From Serinibacter arcticus (GTDB taxonomy: Bacteria; Actinomycetota; Actinomycetes; Actinomycetales; Beutenbergiaceae): a stretch of DNA of 64,000 nucleotides. A model generated the notes under the pieces. That model had not been told where the DNA came from. It saw only the letters and a list, made by a program, of their open reading frames with translations, and searched no databases. Location: positions 1,736,001 through 1,800,000 of the forward strand of contig NZ_PYHR01000002.1 of NCBI RefSeq assembly GCF_003121705.1, read 5' to 3'. Shown one piece after another: positions 44,195 to 55,895 of the stretch. How positions within the stretch are numbered: position 1 is the stretch's first letter; each line of letters starts with the position of its first letter. A program made the position numbers and the translations under genes.

Positions 44195-47106
44195 ATGACA
44201 GCCGCCAGCCGCCCCCTCGACGCCACCGAGGTCCTCGCCGCGCTCACGCTCGACGAGAAGATCGCGATGCTCCACCAGCACTCCCCCGCGGTGGAGCGCC
44301 TGGGACTCGCGCCGTTCCACACCGGCACCGAGGGACTGCACGGGCTCTCCTGGCTCGGCACGGCGACCGTCTTCCCGCAGCCCGTGGGGCTGGCCGCGTC
44401 CTGGGACCCCGAGCTGCTGCGCGCGGTGGGCGACGCCGTCGCGACCGAGGTGCGCGCCAAGCACGCGCAGGACCCTGCGGTCAGCCTCAACGTGTGGGCC
44501 CCGGTCGTGAACACGCTGCGCCACCCGCTCTGGGGCCGGACCGAGGAGGGCTACTCCGAGGACCCCGACCTCACGGCGTCCCTGGCGACAGGCTTCTGCC
44601 GCGGCCTGCGGGGCGACCACCCGGAGGTGTGGAAGACGGTCCCCACGCTCAAGCACTACCTCGCCTACGGCAACGAGACCGACCGGGCCGTCACCAGCTC
44701 GCACCTGCCTCCCCAGTCGCTGCGGGAGTGGGAGCTGCCGGCGTTCGTCGGACCGCTCGCGGCCGGCGTCGTCGGTGCCGTGATGCCGTCGTACAACCTC
44801 GTCAACGGCCGACCGAACCACGTCGCGGGCGAGCTCCTGGACGAGCTGCGCTCGTTCTCCCCGACCTCCATCGCGGTCGTCTCCGACGCCCAGGCGCCCT
44901 CGAACCTGGTCGACGGCGAGCGCTACTTCGACGACCACGTCGCCTCGCACGCCGCCGCGCTCCTCGCCGGCATCGACTCGTTCACCGACAACTCCGAGGA
45001 CACGGGCCCGACGATCGAGCGCGTCACCGCCGCGCTGGCGGCAGGGCTGGTCACCGAGGCCGACGTCGACCGGGCGCTCCTGCGCGTGCTCGAGCTGCGC
45101 GAGCGCACGGGCGAGCTGTCCGGACAGGACCCCTACGGCGTCGGGCCGGAGGGCATCGACCTGCCCGAGCACCGCGCCCTGGCCCGTGAGAGCGCGGCCC
45201 GCGGCGTCGTCGTGCTGGCGAACGACGCCGAGGTCCTGCCGCTGCGCTCCCCCGCCCGGATCGCCGTCGTCGGCCCGTTCGCCGACCGCGTCGTCCACGA
45301 CTGGTACTCCGGCACCCCGCCGTACACGTCCTCGATCGCCTCGGCCCTGCGCGAGCGCTACCCCGACGCCGAGGTGGTCGTCGCCGACGGCGCCGACCGC
45401 GTCGCGCTGCGCTCGCTGACGCACGACCGCTACCTCGAGCTGCAGCCCGACGGCGTGCTGACGGCGACCGCCGTCGCGCCGCACCCCGGGACCCAGCTGG
45501 ACGTCACGGACTGGGGCGACGGCGTCGCGAGCCTGCGCGCGGTCGGCAACGACCTGCTGCTCACCGGCAGCTCGTGGATCCAGGCCGCCACGTCGAGCAG
45601 GATCGGCGGCTGGGTGGCCCAGGAGACCTACCGCCTGCACACCCACCACGACGGCACCGTCTCCGTGCAGCACGTTGGTTCAGGAAAGTGGCTTCGCGTC
45701 CAGCACGGCACCCACCTGCTCGTCGCGGACGGCACGGCCACGACGGCGGAGCGCTTCGCCCGCCACGTCGTGGTCGCGGGCACCGCGGCGGTCACGGCGG
45801 CGAGCACCGGGTCCGACGTCGTGGTCGTGGCCCTCGGCAACGACCCCCACGTCGCGGGCCGCGAGACCGAGGACCGCCCCGACCTCCTGCTGGCCCCGGG
45901 CTCGCGGGAGATCTGGCGCACCGCCGTCGCGACCGGCGCGCCCGCCGTCCTCACCCTCGTCTCGAGCTACCCCTACGCCGTCGCGGAGGAGGCGGCCTCC
46001 GCCGCCGCCGTGGTGTGGACGAGCCACGCCGGCCAGGAGCTCGGGCACGGGCTCGTCGACGTCCTCTCGGGCGACCGGGAGCCGTCCGGACGGCTGGCGC
46101 AGACCTGGTGGGCCCGCGAGGAGGACGCCGGCGACCTGCTCGACTACGACGTCGTCGGGGCGGGCCAGACCTACCGCTACGCCGACGCGACCCCGCTGTA
46201 CGGGCTCGGGCACGGGCTGAGCTGGACGAGCGTCGCCTACCGCGGGCTGCGCCTGGCGACGGATCGCGTCGAGGCGCCGGCCGCGACCACGGTGCACGTG
46301 GCCGCGGACCGGGCTGAGGCGGGCGACGGCGCGATCGACGCCGTCGTCACGGTCGCCAACACCGGCGCCCGCCCGGTCGACGAGCTCGTCGCGGTCTGGG
46401 CGCACGCCCCGGAGCTGCCCGTCCCCGCCCCGCGGCGCCGCCTCGCCGCCTGGACCCGGGTCGACCTCGCTCCGGGTGAGACGCGCGACGTGACGCTCCG
46501 CGTCCCCTCGGCGTCCTCGCCGTCTGGGACGTGGCCGCCACGGCCCCCGACGGCGACCCGGCCAGGCCCGCAACACCCGGGGCCTACCGCGTGCAGCCGG
46601 GGTCGTACCGGCTGGCGGCCGGCCGATCGGTGACGGACGTCGCCGTGGCGGCGCCGCTCCTGGTCACGGGAGACACCCCGACGACGGTGCGTCCCGAGCG
46701 GATCCCGGCCCACGCGTTCCACCGCCACGACGGCGCCGTCACCTCCGACCGCACGCGCGAGCACGGGTCCAGCGTGGAGGTCGCGTCCGCGGGCCGCACC
46801 GCCTGGACGAGCTACTCCCGCCTGGACGTCGAGGGGGTCACGGGCGTGACGCTCGTCGCGGCCCGGCGGGCGCTGCCCGCGTGGGGACCGACGTCGGTCC
46901 GCCTCGACGTCCGCCCGAGCGGTGGGGGCGACGCCGACTGGCGCGCGTTCACCGCGGAGGTGGAGGTGCCCGACGGCGGACGCTACGACTGGCAGGACCT
47001 GGCGCTGCCGGTGCTCGACGCCCCCGGCCTCGACCGGCGCGACGTCGACCTGCGGCTGCAGCTCACGGGCGCCGCGCGGGTCGCGGAGATCCGCCTGACC
47101 CGCTGA
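44195..47106 (+). pseudogene. GH3 beta-glycosidase with beta-trefoil-like insert, apparent 1-nt frameshift near the 3' end
   Basis: Cytoplasmic family 3 enzyme (beta-xylosidase or beta-glucosidase). The barrel carries LSLNVWAPVVNTLRHPLWGR-type motifs, KHYLAYGNETDR and nucleophile Asp231 in VVSDAQAP; the second domain follows. Residues about 415-530 hold an insert with QxW-like repeats resembling a beta-trefoil/fascin module. After LAPGETRDVTLRVP (46500) the frame breaks; the other frame resumes LGVLAVWDVAATAPDG and continues to 47106 with a C-terminal beta-sandwich like a carbohydrate-binding module. Adding one C to CCCC at 46504-46507 restores about 970 residues. The ATG at 44195 follows GAAGGAG. 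Probably functional with a base-call error. Confidence 0.82.
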
Positions 47107-47122
47107 ACGACCGATCCGACGA

Positions 47123-47178
47123 CGAGAACGCACCACGTCGCGCCTGTGGACCCACGGGCGCGACGTGGACCGTTCTCG
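47123..47178. terminator. Bidirectional hairpin between GH3 and the SorC gene
   Basis: A near-perfect inverted repeat of about 22 bp with CGAGAACG ends lies between convergent genes. The same CGAGAACG ends recur in the palindrome at 58948-59009. Confidence 0.75.
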
Positions 47179-47220
47179 CGGGCCTGAGGCGCTCGCGGCC
47201 GCGGCGTCCGCCCAGGGCCC

Positions 47221-48225
47221 TCAGGGCTGCGCCGGCGCGTCCGCGAGCAGCCGCTGGGCCGAGTCGACGTCGGTCACCAGCACGTTGATCCAGCCGCCCA
47301 GCAGGGCACCGCGGATCGCGGCGTGCTTGCGCACGCCGCCGGCGACACCGACGCGGCGCGGCACCTCGCGCAGCTGGTCGGCGGCGATGCCGATGATGCG
47401 GTCGTTGAGCTCGGTCCGGACCGGGCTGCCGTCGGCGTCGAAGAAGCGCAGGCAGATGTCGCCGACGGCGCCGGCGTCCGCGAGCGCCGCGCGCTCGGGC
47501 TCACCGAGCACGTTGCCGCTCATCCGCAGCAGCTCGGACGGCTCGACCGAGCCGATGCCGACGAGCGCGACCGTGAGGCGGGGCCACAGGCTCATCACGT
47601 TGGTGACGGTCGGGTCGGCCATGAGGGAGTCGCGCGCGCTGGCGGTGCCCAGCACGCCGGGCGTCGGCATGAAGACCGGTTCGGCGCCGGTGCTCGAGGC
47701 GAACTGACCGATGAGGCGGGCCGCGAGCATCTGCACGCGCGGGTCGCCGAGGCCGCCGACCACCTGGACCACCGAGTCGACGACGGAGGAGCGGAAGGGG
47801 CGCATGGCGTTGACGGCAGCGAGCAGCGAGGCGGACCACGAGGAGATGCCGACGGTGTCGCCGCCGATCAGCGTCGCGGCCAGGTACTCGGCCGTCGCGG
47901 CCCCGAGGGCGGGCGTGACGTCGTCGTCGGACCCCCCGGCGTCGACCACCACCGCCTGCTCGAGACCGTAGGCCTGCTCCAGCGCCTCCTCCAGATCCGT
48001 GTGGACCCCGGCGGGCAGCGAGACGATCGTGTGGACGATGCCGACCTCGGCCGCGCGCTTGAGCAGGCGCGAGACGCGGGGCTGGGAGACGTGCAGCTCG
48101 GCGGCGATGTCCGCCTGGCGCCGACCGTGCTCGTGGTACATCCGGGCGACGCGCGCCATGAGGCGCAGCTGGTCCTCGGAGTGGGTGAAGACGGGTCTGG
48201 TGTCGGACCCGGAGGGGGAGCTCAT
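47221..48225 (-). CDS. SorC/DeoR-type sugar-binding transcriptional regulator
   Basis: A 334-residue regulator with an N-terminal helix-turn-helix (EHGRRQADIAAELHVSQPRVSRLLKRA, about 30-56) and a C-terminal phosphosugar-sensing SorC domain (GLEQAVVVDAG, LIGGDTVGISSW, VVQVVGGLG, RRVGVAGG, INVLVTD). It typically binds a phosphorylated sugar made by the kinase it controls. The ATG at 48225 has GGAGGAGG upstream. It lies at the end of a same-strand row of pentose-metabolism genes; the palindrome TATCGTATCGATA sits just upstream, a candidate autoregulatory operator. Confidence 0.9.
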   Translation of the reverse strand: MSSPSGSDTRPVFTHSEDQLRLMARVARMYHEHGRRQADIAAELHVSQPRVSRLLKRAAEVGIVHTIVSLPAGVHTDLEEALEQAYGLEQAVVVDAGGSDDDVTPALGAATAEYLAATLIGGDTVGISSWSASLLAAVNAMRPFRSSVVDSVVQVVGGLGDPRVQMLAARLIGQFASSTGAEPVFMPTPGVLGTASARDSLMADPTVTNVMSLWPRLTVALVGIGSVEPSELLRMSGNVLGEPERAALADAGAVGDICLRFFDADGSPVRTELNDRIIGIAADQLREVPRRVGVAGGVRKHAAIRGALLGGWINVLVTDVDSAQRLLADAPAQP

Positions 48226-48274
48226 CCGTGCACCTCCTCCGACGACGACCGAGCCCGGTCGGTCTCGTGATGAA

Positions 48275-48287
48275 TATCGTATCGATA
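48275..48287. promoter_or_regulatory. Candidate operator upstream of the SorC gene
   Basis: The 13-bp palindrome TATCGTATCGATA is embedded in a longer imperfect inverted repeat with outer TGATG/CATCA arms (about 48268-48295), 50 bases before the regulator start. Confidence 0.5.
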
Positions 48288-48343
48288 CTGCATCAGCGAT
48301 CCTGCCGGGCTCGGTCGGTGTCTCGGGAGCGGGACGCGGGCCG

Positions 48344-49288
48344 TCAGGCCAGGAGCCCGGACGCCGTCGTCGCGATGCCCTGCGCGCTCATGCCGTGGTG
48401 GTCGAGCAGCCACTCGGCGCTGCCGGTGATGGCGAACTCGTCGCGGAACCCCAGGCGCGCCAGGCGGGCGGGGTGGTTCTCGGCGAGCACCTCGGCGACG
48501 GCGCCGCCGAGCCCGGTGACCATGGCCTCCTCGATCGTCACGATGCCGCGGGTCTCCCGCGCGGCGGCGAGAACGGCGTCGTCGTCGAGCGGCTTGATCG
48601 TCGGCATCGACAGCACGCGGGCGCTCACGCCCGCCGCCGCGAGCACGTCGGCGGCGTCCAGCGCCCGCACCACGGTGGTCCCCGTGGCGATCAGGGTGAC
48701 GTCGTCGCCGTCGCGCAGGGTGACGGCCTTCCCCGGCACGAACTCGTACCCCTCGGGGTAGACCGACGGGACGCCCATGCGCGAGACGCGCACGTAGACG
48801 GGGCCCTCGTGACGAGCCGCCCACCGCACGACCTGCTCGGTCTCGGCGGGGTCCGCGGGGGCGACGACGACGAGCCCCGGCAGGGTCCGCATCCAGGCGA
48901 AGTCCTCGATGGAGTGGTGCGTCGGCCCGAGGTCGCCGTAGGCGACACCGGGCGACTGCGCGATCAGCTTGACGTTGTACTGCGAGTAGACGACGTCGGC
49001 CTTGATCTGCTCCATCGCGCGGGCCGTGAGGAAGCAGCCGGCCGCGGACACGAACGGGATCTTCCCGCCGTTGGCCAGGCCCGCGGCGATCCCGACCATG
49101 TCCTGCTCGGCGATGCCCACGTTCACGGTCCGCTCCGGCAGTGCCTTCTGGAAACCGCCGAGCTTGGAGGATCCGATCGAGTCGTTCACGACGGCGACGA
49201 CGCGCGGATCCGCCTGCGCCACCTCCGTGATGGTGGCGGCCCAGGTGTCGCGGCAGTCGAAGAGCGTGCGCTCGGTGGTGGCGGTCAT
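48344..49288 (-). CDS. Transketolase, C-terminal subunit
   Basis: A 314-residue subunit carrying the Pyr and C-terminal domains of a split transketolase. Visible: the start with RDTWAATITEVAQADPRVVAVVND, GIAEQDMVGIAAGLA (catalytic Glu for ThDP activation), YSQYNVKLIAQSPGVAYGDLGPTHHSIEDFAWMRTLPGL, and a C-terminal EEAMVTGLGGAVAEVLAEN. The ATG at 49288 overlaps the N-terminal subunit stop by 4 bases. Together they transfer a two-carbon ketol unit between sugar phosphates. A split enzyme in a sugar locus suggests a dedicated substrate rather than the housekeeping transketolase. Confidence 0.92.
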   Translation of the reverse strand: MTATTERTLFDCRDTWAATITEVAQADPRVVAVVNDSIGSSKLGGFQKALPERTVNVGIAEQDMVGIAAGLANGGKIPFVSAAGCFLTARAMEQIKADVVYSQYNVKLIAQSPGVAYGDLGPTHHSIEDFAWMRTLPGLVVVAPADPAETEQVVRWAARHEGPVYVRVSRMGVPSVYPEGYEFVPGKAVTLRDGDDVTLIATGTTVVRALDAADVLAAAGVSARVLSMPTIKPLDDDAVLAAARETRGIVTIEEAMVTGLGGAVAEVLAENHPARLARLGFRDEFAITGSAEWLLDHHGMSAQGIATTASGLLA

Positions 49289-50265
49289 GAGGTCTCCTCC
49301 TCCGCCTCGATCGAGGCCAGGATCGCGTCGAGCTCCGTCAGCGCCTGCGCGACCTGCTCGGCGCTCGGCACCTTGTGGTGCCAGGCGACGTTGTCGCGCA
49401 TGTAGCTGACGGGGTGGCCCTTGTCGGTGTGGGCGAGCACGAAGGTCGGCTTCCCCGACGCCGCCGGGACGCCGGCGTAGGCGTCCAGGAGGGCGCCGAC
49501 GTCGTTCCCGTCGACCTCCACGACCTCCCAGCCGAACGCCCGCAGCTTGTCGCCGAGAGGTTCGAGGTCGACGGTGTCCTCCACGCGCGCCCCCTGCTGC
49601 AGGCGGTTGCGGTCGACGAGCGCGACGAGGCGGTCGAGCTTCTGGTGGCCGGCGGTCATGAAGGCCTCCCAGTTGGAGCCCTCCTGCAGCTCGCCGTCAC
49701 CCAGCAGCACGAACGTGCGGCGCTCGGAGCCGTCCAGGCGGGCGGCGAGCGCCATCCCGACGGCGATGGGCAGACCGTGGCCGAGCGGACCGGTGTTGGC
49801 CTCGACGGCGTGGATCTTGTTGCGCGCCGGGTGGCCGTTGAGCATGGACTCGGGCTGCAGGAACGTCCGCAGCGCCTCGGGGGCGATGTAGCCGCCGATC
49901 GCGAGCGTCGTGTAGAGCGCGTTGGCGGCGTGGCCCTTGGACAGGACGAGCCGGTCGCGCTCGGGGTCGGCGGCCTCGACCTGCTCGGGGCTGATGTTCA
50001 TCACCTGCAGGTAGAGCGTGACGAGCGCGTCCGTGATGGAGAACTCGCCACCGATGTGACCGGCGCCGGCGGCGCCGACGGTCTGGATGGCCCGGCGTCG
50101 CACCTCGGTCGCGGCGCGGCGCAGGTGCGCCAGCGTCTCGGCGCGGCTCGCGCCGTCGGGCACCCGGCCGAGGACCTCGATCTCGCGGTCGGGGGCGGCC
50201 AGCAGCGTCGTCTCGACGGCGTGGGCCAGACCGGCGTGCCGGTCCAGCGGGGTGAGGGTGCTCAT
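49285..50265 (-). CDS. Transketolase, N-terminal (ThDP-binding) subunit
   Basis: A 326-residue subunit with the PP domain: [45 protein letters not shown] and the ThDP/Mg motif [13 protein letters not shown] followed about 27 residues later by DRN. The ATG at 50265 overlaps the isomerase stop by 4 bases; the longer frame to 50586 is a shadow. The first 45 residues ([20 protein letters not shown]) are an N-terminal extension not seen in most split transketolases. Encoded between the isomerase and the C-terminal subunit in one coupled operon. Confidence 0.92.
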   Translation of the reverse strand: MSTLTPLDRHAGLAHAVETTLLAAPDREIEVLGRVPDGASRAETLAHLRRAATEVRRRAIQTVGAAGAGHIGGEFSITDALVTLYLQVMNISPEQVEAADPERDRLVLSKGHAANALYTTLAIGGYIAPEALRTFLQPESMLNGHPARNKIHAVEANTGPLGHGLPIAVGMALAARLDGSERRTFVLLGDGELQEGSNWEAFMTAGHQKLDRLVALVDRNRLQQGARVEDTVDLEPLGDKLRAFGWEVVEVDGNDVGALLDAYAGVPAASGKPTFVLAHTDKGHPVSYMRDNVAWHHKVPSAEQVAQALTELDAILASIEAEEETS

Positions 50266-51251
50266 GAGCCCTTCCTCATGCTCGACAGGAGCACGTCCTG
50301 CACGAGGCGCTGGGCGGCCATCGCGTCGTTGGTCGCCTGAGCGGCGCGCAGGGACTCGATGTCCAGCTCCTCGAGGGCACGGTGCACGGCCTTGAGGAAG
50401 CGGATGGAGGTCTTCGCGGCGTCGACCGTGTCCTCGCGGAACGGGAACTGGTCGAGCTGCCAGACGCCCTCCCAGTTGTTGATCTTGAGCGTGTAGAAGA
50501 ACTCGAAGACCTCGACGGGGTGGACGGTGCCGACGACGAGGTCGTCGTCCCAGCCGCGGAAGTTGTCGTTGACGTCCATGGCCCACAGGAGGCCGTGGTC
50601 GATGAGCAGCTGCGCGGACGCCGAGGGCGACTCGCCGCCGAACAGCGCGTGGCCGAAGTCGAGCAGCACACCGACGTTGTCCACGCCCATGGCCTTGATG
50701 CCGAGCGCGGTCTTGGCCGCGGAGTCCCAGAACATTCGGCCGCGCGGCTCACGGGGCTTGTACTCGATGACCATCCTGATGTCGGGGTTGGCCAGCGCGA
50801 GCTCGCGCATGCCGCCGACGGCCAGGTCCCACTGCATCTTGTGGTCGACCTGGAAGGGGTAGTCCCAGCCGTCCTGGCCGGGCCACACCTTGAGGTAGGA
50901 GGCGCCGAGGTCGCGCACGACCTGCGCAGCCTCGTTGAGCACCGCCAGGGCCTCGGCGCGGACGTCGGCGTCCGGGTTGGTGAAGGCGCCGTAGCGGAAC
51001 CGGCGCATGTAGATCTCGGGCGTGACGCCGATCGCCTCGAGGCCGTTGTTCTCCAGCGCCGCCTTGACGTCGGCGACGGACACGCCCTCGGTGAAGGGGT
51101 ACGGGACGTCGACGACGGAGAGGTCACCCACGCTGCCGGCGAGGTCGATCTGCTCCAGCGTGGACAGCGCCGGGGCGTAGCCGTCGGTCGCGTAGCGGTC
51201 GACGTAGCTGGCGAAGTGCCACAGGCCAGCACCGAAACGAGGTGAAGACAT
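50262..51251 (-). CDS. Xylose-isomerase-like TIM-barrel sugar isomerase/epimerase
   Basis: A 329-residue cytoplasmic protein of the AP-endonuclease-2 TIM-barrel fold (xylose isomerase, L-rhamnose isomerase, tagatose epimerase relatives). Metal-ligand positions are visible in [22 protein letters not shown] (Glu), [10 protein letters not shown] (Asp/His) and WAMDVNDN (Asp). The ATG at 51251 is chosen: the TTG at 51281 would add 10 residues and run through the CCAATCCGATTGG palindrome. It heads an operon with both transketolase subunits. In the neighbourhood it should turn an imported pentose aldose into the ketose used by the FGGY kinase. The exact sugar is inferred, not read. Confidence 0.82.
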   Translation of the reverse strand: MSSPRFGAGLWHFASYVDRYATDGYAPALSTLEQIDLAGSVGDLSVVDVPYPFTEGVSVADVKAALENNGLEAIGVTPEIYMRRFRYGAFTNPDADVRAEALAVLNEAAQVVRDLGASYLKVWPGQDGWDYPFQVDHKMQWDLAVGGMRELALANPDIRMVIEYKPREPRGRMFWDSAAKTALGIKAMGVDNVGVLLDFGHALFGGESPSASAQLLIDHGLLWAMDVNDNFRGWDDDLVVGTVHPVEVFEFFYTLKINNWEGVWQLDQFPFREDTVDAAKTSIRFLKAVHRALEELDIESLRAAQATNDAMAAQRLVQDVLLSSMRKGS

Positions 51252-51258
51252 ATCTATT

Positions 51259-51271
51259 CCAATCCGATTGG
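51259..51271. promoter_or_regulatory. Palindrome at the isomerase start
   Basis: CCAATCCGATTGG, with perfect 6-base arms around a central C, lies 8 bases upstream of the chosen ATG. This is close enough for a repressor to block transcription or translation initiation. Confidence 0.45.
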
Positions 51272-51302
51272 TGATGCTCAATGCTAGCAGGTGGCCCCTG
51301 CC

Positions 51303-51331
51303 GGTGGCCCCTCCGCGCAGGAGGGGCCACC
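51303..51331 (-). terminator. Terminator after the ABC importer operon
   Basis: Perfect 12-bp stem GGTGGCCCCTCC with a 5-base loop, 22 bases after the binding-protein stop. It separates the importer operon from the isomerase-transketolase operon. Confidence 0.85.
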
Positions 51332-51353
51332 GACCGTCAGCCTGGCGGGAGGA

Positions 51354-53563
<2,210 letters not shown>

Positions 53564-53564
53564 C

Positions 53565-55160
53565 TCATGCTCCGTCGTTGGTGCTGTCGGCGATGGCGGG
53601 GGTGGACGGCGTCGCCGAGGTGTCGGCGACCGCCATCAGCTGTTCACGGTCGGTGGTGCGCGGGTCGAGCTCGGCGACGATCTCGCCCCGGGCCATCACG
53701 AGGATCCGGTCGCACGCGTAGAGCACCTCGCCGACCTCGGAGGTCGCGAAGAGCACGGCGCGGCCGGTGCGGGCCTGGGCGGCGACGAGGGCGAAGATGT
53801 CCGCCTTCGCGCCGACGTCGATGCCGCGGGTGGGCTCGTCGAGCACGAGAACGCGGGGGGAGGTCAGCAGGGCCTTGCCGATGACGACCTTCTGCTGGTT
53901 GCCGCCCGACAGCGAGCCGATCGGGGCGTCGAAGCTCGCGGTCTTCACGCGCACCTTGGTCCCGGTCTCCGTCACGGCCGCCGTCTCCGCCTTCCGCGAG
54001 ACGAACCCGCGGCGGATGAACTGACCCACGGCGGAGACCGCCATGTTTGCGCCGACGCTGAGGGTCTGGACGAGTCCGTCCCGCTGGCGGTCCTCGGGCA
54101 CGAGGATGAGCCCCTCGTCGATCCGACGGGCGACGTCGAGGTGGGCGAGGTCCACGCCGTCGAGCTCCACGGAGCCCGAGAGAATCCGGTTCCGGCCCGC
54201 GAGCGCCTCGAGCAGCTCGGTGCGTCCCGCCCCCATCAACCCGTAGATGCCGATGACCTCACCGGCGTGCAGGTCGAAGCTCACGCCGCGCACGGCCAGG
54301 CGGCCGGGGCTGTCGGGGTCGGCCACGACGACGTCGCGCACCGCCAGCAGCACCTCCCCGGGGTCGTGCGCCATCGGGGCGTACAGGTCGCCCTCCTCGC
54401 GTCCGACCATCTGCGTGACGATCCAGCCGAGGTCGACGTCGGCCATCGGGGCCTCGGCCACGATCCGGCCGTCGCGCAGGACGACGGCGTTGTCGGCGAG
54501 CTCGAGGCACTCGTCCAGGTGGTGGGAGATGTAGACGATCGAGACGCCGCGGCTCGTGAGGTCGCGGATCACGCGGAACAGGACCTCGACCTCGGCGTGC
54601 GAGAGCGCGGAGGTCGGCTCGTCCATGATCAGGATGCGGGCGTCCTCGGCCAGCGCCCGGGCGATCTCCACGAGCTGCTGCTGACCCAGGCGAAGGTCGC
54701 CGGCGAGCATAGTCGGGTCGAGCGGCTCCTCGAGCCGCGCGAGGAACTCGGCGGACGCGCGGCGCTGGGCCGCGAAGTCGACGAAGCCGCCGCGCACCTC
54801 CTCGCGAGCCAGGAAGATGTTGTCGGCGATCGACAGGTTCGGGCAGAGGTTGAGCTCCTGGTGGATGATCGCGACACCGTGCGCCACCGCCTCGGTGGGC
54901 GAGCGGAAGTCGACGGGGACTCCGTCGAGCGTGATGACACCCGTGGAGGGCTGCTCGACGCCGGCGAGGATCTTCATGAGCGTCGACTTGCCGGCGCCGT
55001 TCTCGCCGATCAGCGCGGTCACCTCGCCCACGCGGAGCTCGAACTCGACCCCGCGGAGCGCGTGCGTGCCGCCGTAGGCCTTCGTGACGGCCTCGGCCCG
55101 CATGATCACCTCGCCGCGCCGGGCAGCGAGGTCCGCGGCGGGGGCCGCGTCCGTCGTCAT
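53565..55160 (-). CDS. Ribose-type ABC transporter ATP-binding protein (RbsA family)
   Basis: A 531-residue fused double ATPase. The first cassette has Walker A GENGAGKST near residue 56 and Walker B ILIMDEPTSAL. The second has the degenerate Walker A GLMGAGRTE usual for RbsA/MglA proteins, signature LSGGNQQKV and VLVLDEPTRGIDVGAK. ATP hydrolysis drives import through the adjacent permease. The ATG at 55160 shares one base with the DUF2291 stop. The C-terminal tail is Thr/Asp rich. Confidence 0.93.
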   Translation of the reverse strand: MTTDAAPAADLAARRGEVIMRAEAVTKAYGGTHALRGVEFELRVGEVTALIGENGAGKSTLMKILAGVEQPSTGVITLDGVPVDFRSPTEAVAHGVAIIHQELNLCPNLSIADNIFLAREEVRGGFVDFAAQRRASAEFLARLEEPLDPTMLAGDLRLGQQQLVEIARALAEDARILIMDEPTSALSHAEVEVLFRVIRDLTSRGVSIVYISHHLDECLELADNAVVLRDGRIVAEAPMADVDLGWIVTQMVGREEGDLYAPMAHDPGEVLLAVRDVVVADPDSPGRLAVRGVSFDLHAGEVIGIYGLMGAGRTELLEALAGRNRILSGSVELDGVDLAHLDVARRIDEGLILVPEDRQRDGLVQTLSVGANMAVSAVGQFIRRGFVSRKAETAAVTETGTKVRVKTASFDAPIGSLSGGNQQKVVIGKALLTSPRVLVLDEPTRGIDVGAKADIFALVAAQARTGRAVLFATSEVGEVLYACDRILVMARGEIVAELDPRTTDREQLMAVADTSATPSTPAIADSTNDGA

Positions 55161-55819
55161 CAGCCGACCTCGATGCTGACGGGCACGATCGTGACGTGCG
55201 TGACCTCGCCACCGGTCTTGGAGACCCAGGTGGTGCCGCCGACGACGGTGATCTGCTCCCCGATCATCGAGGTCAGGTCGAGGTCGGTGTAGACCTCCGC
55301 GGCGGCGAGCTTGTTCAGCTCGATCGCCACGTTCTGGTACTCCGTCTGGTTCACGAAGTCGCCGAACGTCAGCTCGGCGCCCGCGTCGCGCAGGGCGGTG
55401 GAGGAGCCGAGCGGCGGGATCGCGACGCCGACCGTGATGCCCTCGGGCATCCCGTCGACCTCGAGCCCGACCTCGCCGAAGGAGCCCTCGACGATCGTGC
55501 CGGTCGCCGACACGGGGTAGCTGTACGGCTTGCCCTCGCCCTCACGGCGGCCGAGCTCCTCGCCCGTCGCGTCCGGGTCCGTCAGGATCTGGGGCACGAG
55601 CTCCTCGACGGCGACGGCGCGGTCGGTGAGGGAGGGCACGATGACGTCGGTGTAGTTGAGCTCGGCGAACTCGACGGCGGTGTCGGCGGCGACGACCGCC
55701 TCACCCGCGCCGACGAAGGTGGTGCTGGCGGCCATGCCGCCCAGCAGCAGCGCCCCGAGCACGGGGCCCACCACCACGCCGCGGCGCCAGAGCGGCCGGG
55801 CCTGAGATGTCGCGGTCAA
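55160..55819 (-). CDS. DUF2291 membrane-anchored protein of the sugar importer
   Basis: A 219-residue DUF2291 protein: one N-terminal membrane helix (GVVVGPVLGALLLGGMAAS) and an extracytoplasmic beta-rich domain (ATGTIVEGSFGEVGLEVDGM, NQTEYQNVAIELNK, MIGEQITVVGGTTW). The family is found almost only in ribose-type ABC operons with SorC/DeoR regulators; it may assist the transporter, but its role is unproven. I choose the TTG at 55819 because AGGAGG lies just upstream; the longer frame reaching 56140 overlaps the kinase gene and is a shadow. Confidence 0.8.
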   Translation of the reverse strand: MTATSQARPLWRRGVVVGPVLGALLLGGMAASTTFVGAGEAVVAADTAVEFAELNYTDVIVPSLTDRAVAVEELVPQILTDPDATGEELGRREGEGKPYSYPVSATGTIVEGSFGEVGLEVDGMPEGITVGVAIPPLGSSTALRDAGAELTFGDFVNQTEYQNVAIELNKLAAAEVYTDLDLTSMIGEQITVVGGTTWVSKTGGEVTHVTIVPVSIEVG

Positions 55820-55895
55820 TGCGTCCTCCTTCGTTCCTGCTGCTTCTGCACGTGGTCGAGGTGCGTGGGGGTCGGGGTGGTGCGCGTCCTGCGGG

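Noticed and set aside
51252-51281. TTG start of the TIM-barrel isomerase
   Set aside because: It would translate the operator-like palindrome. The ATG at 51251 begins the conserved part ([13 protein letters not shown]).
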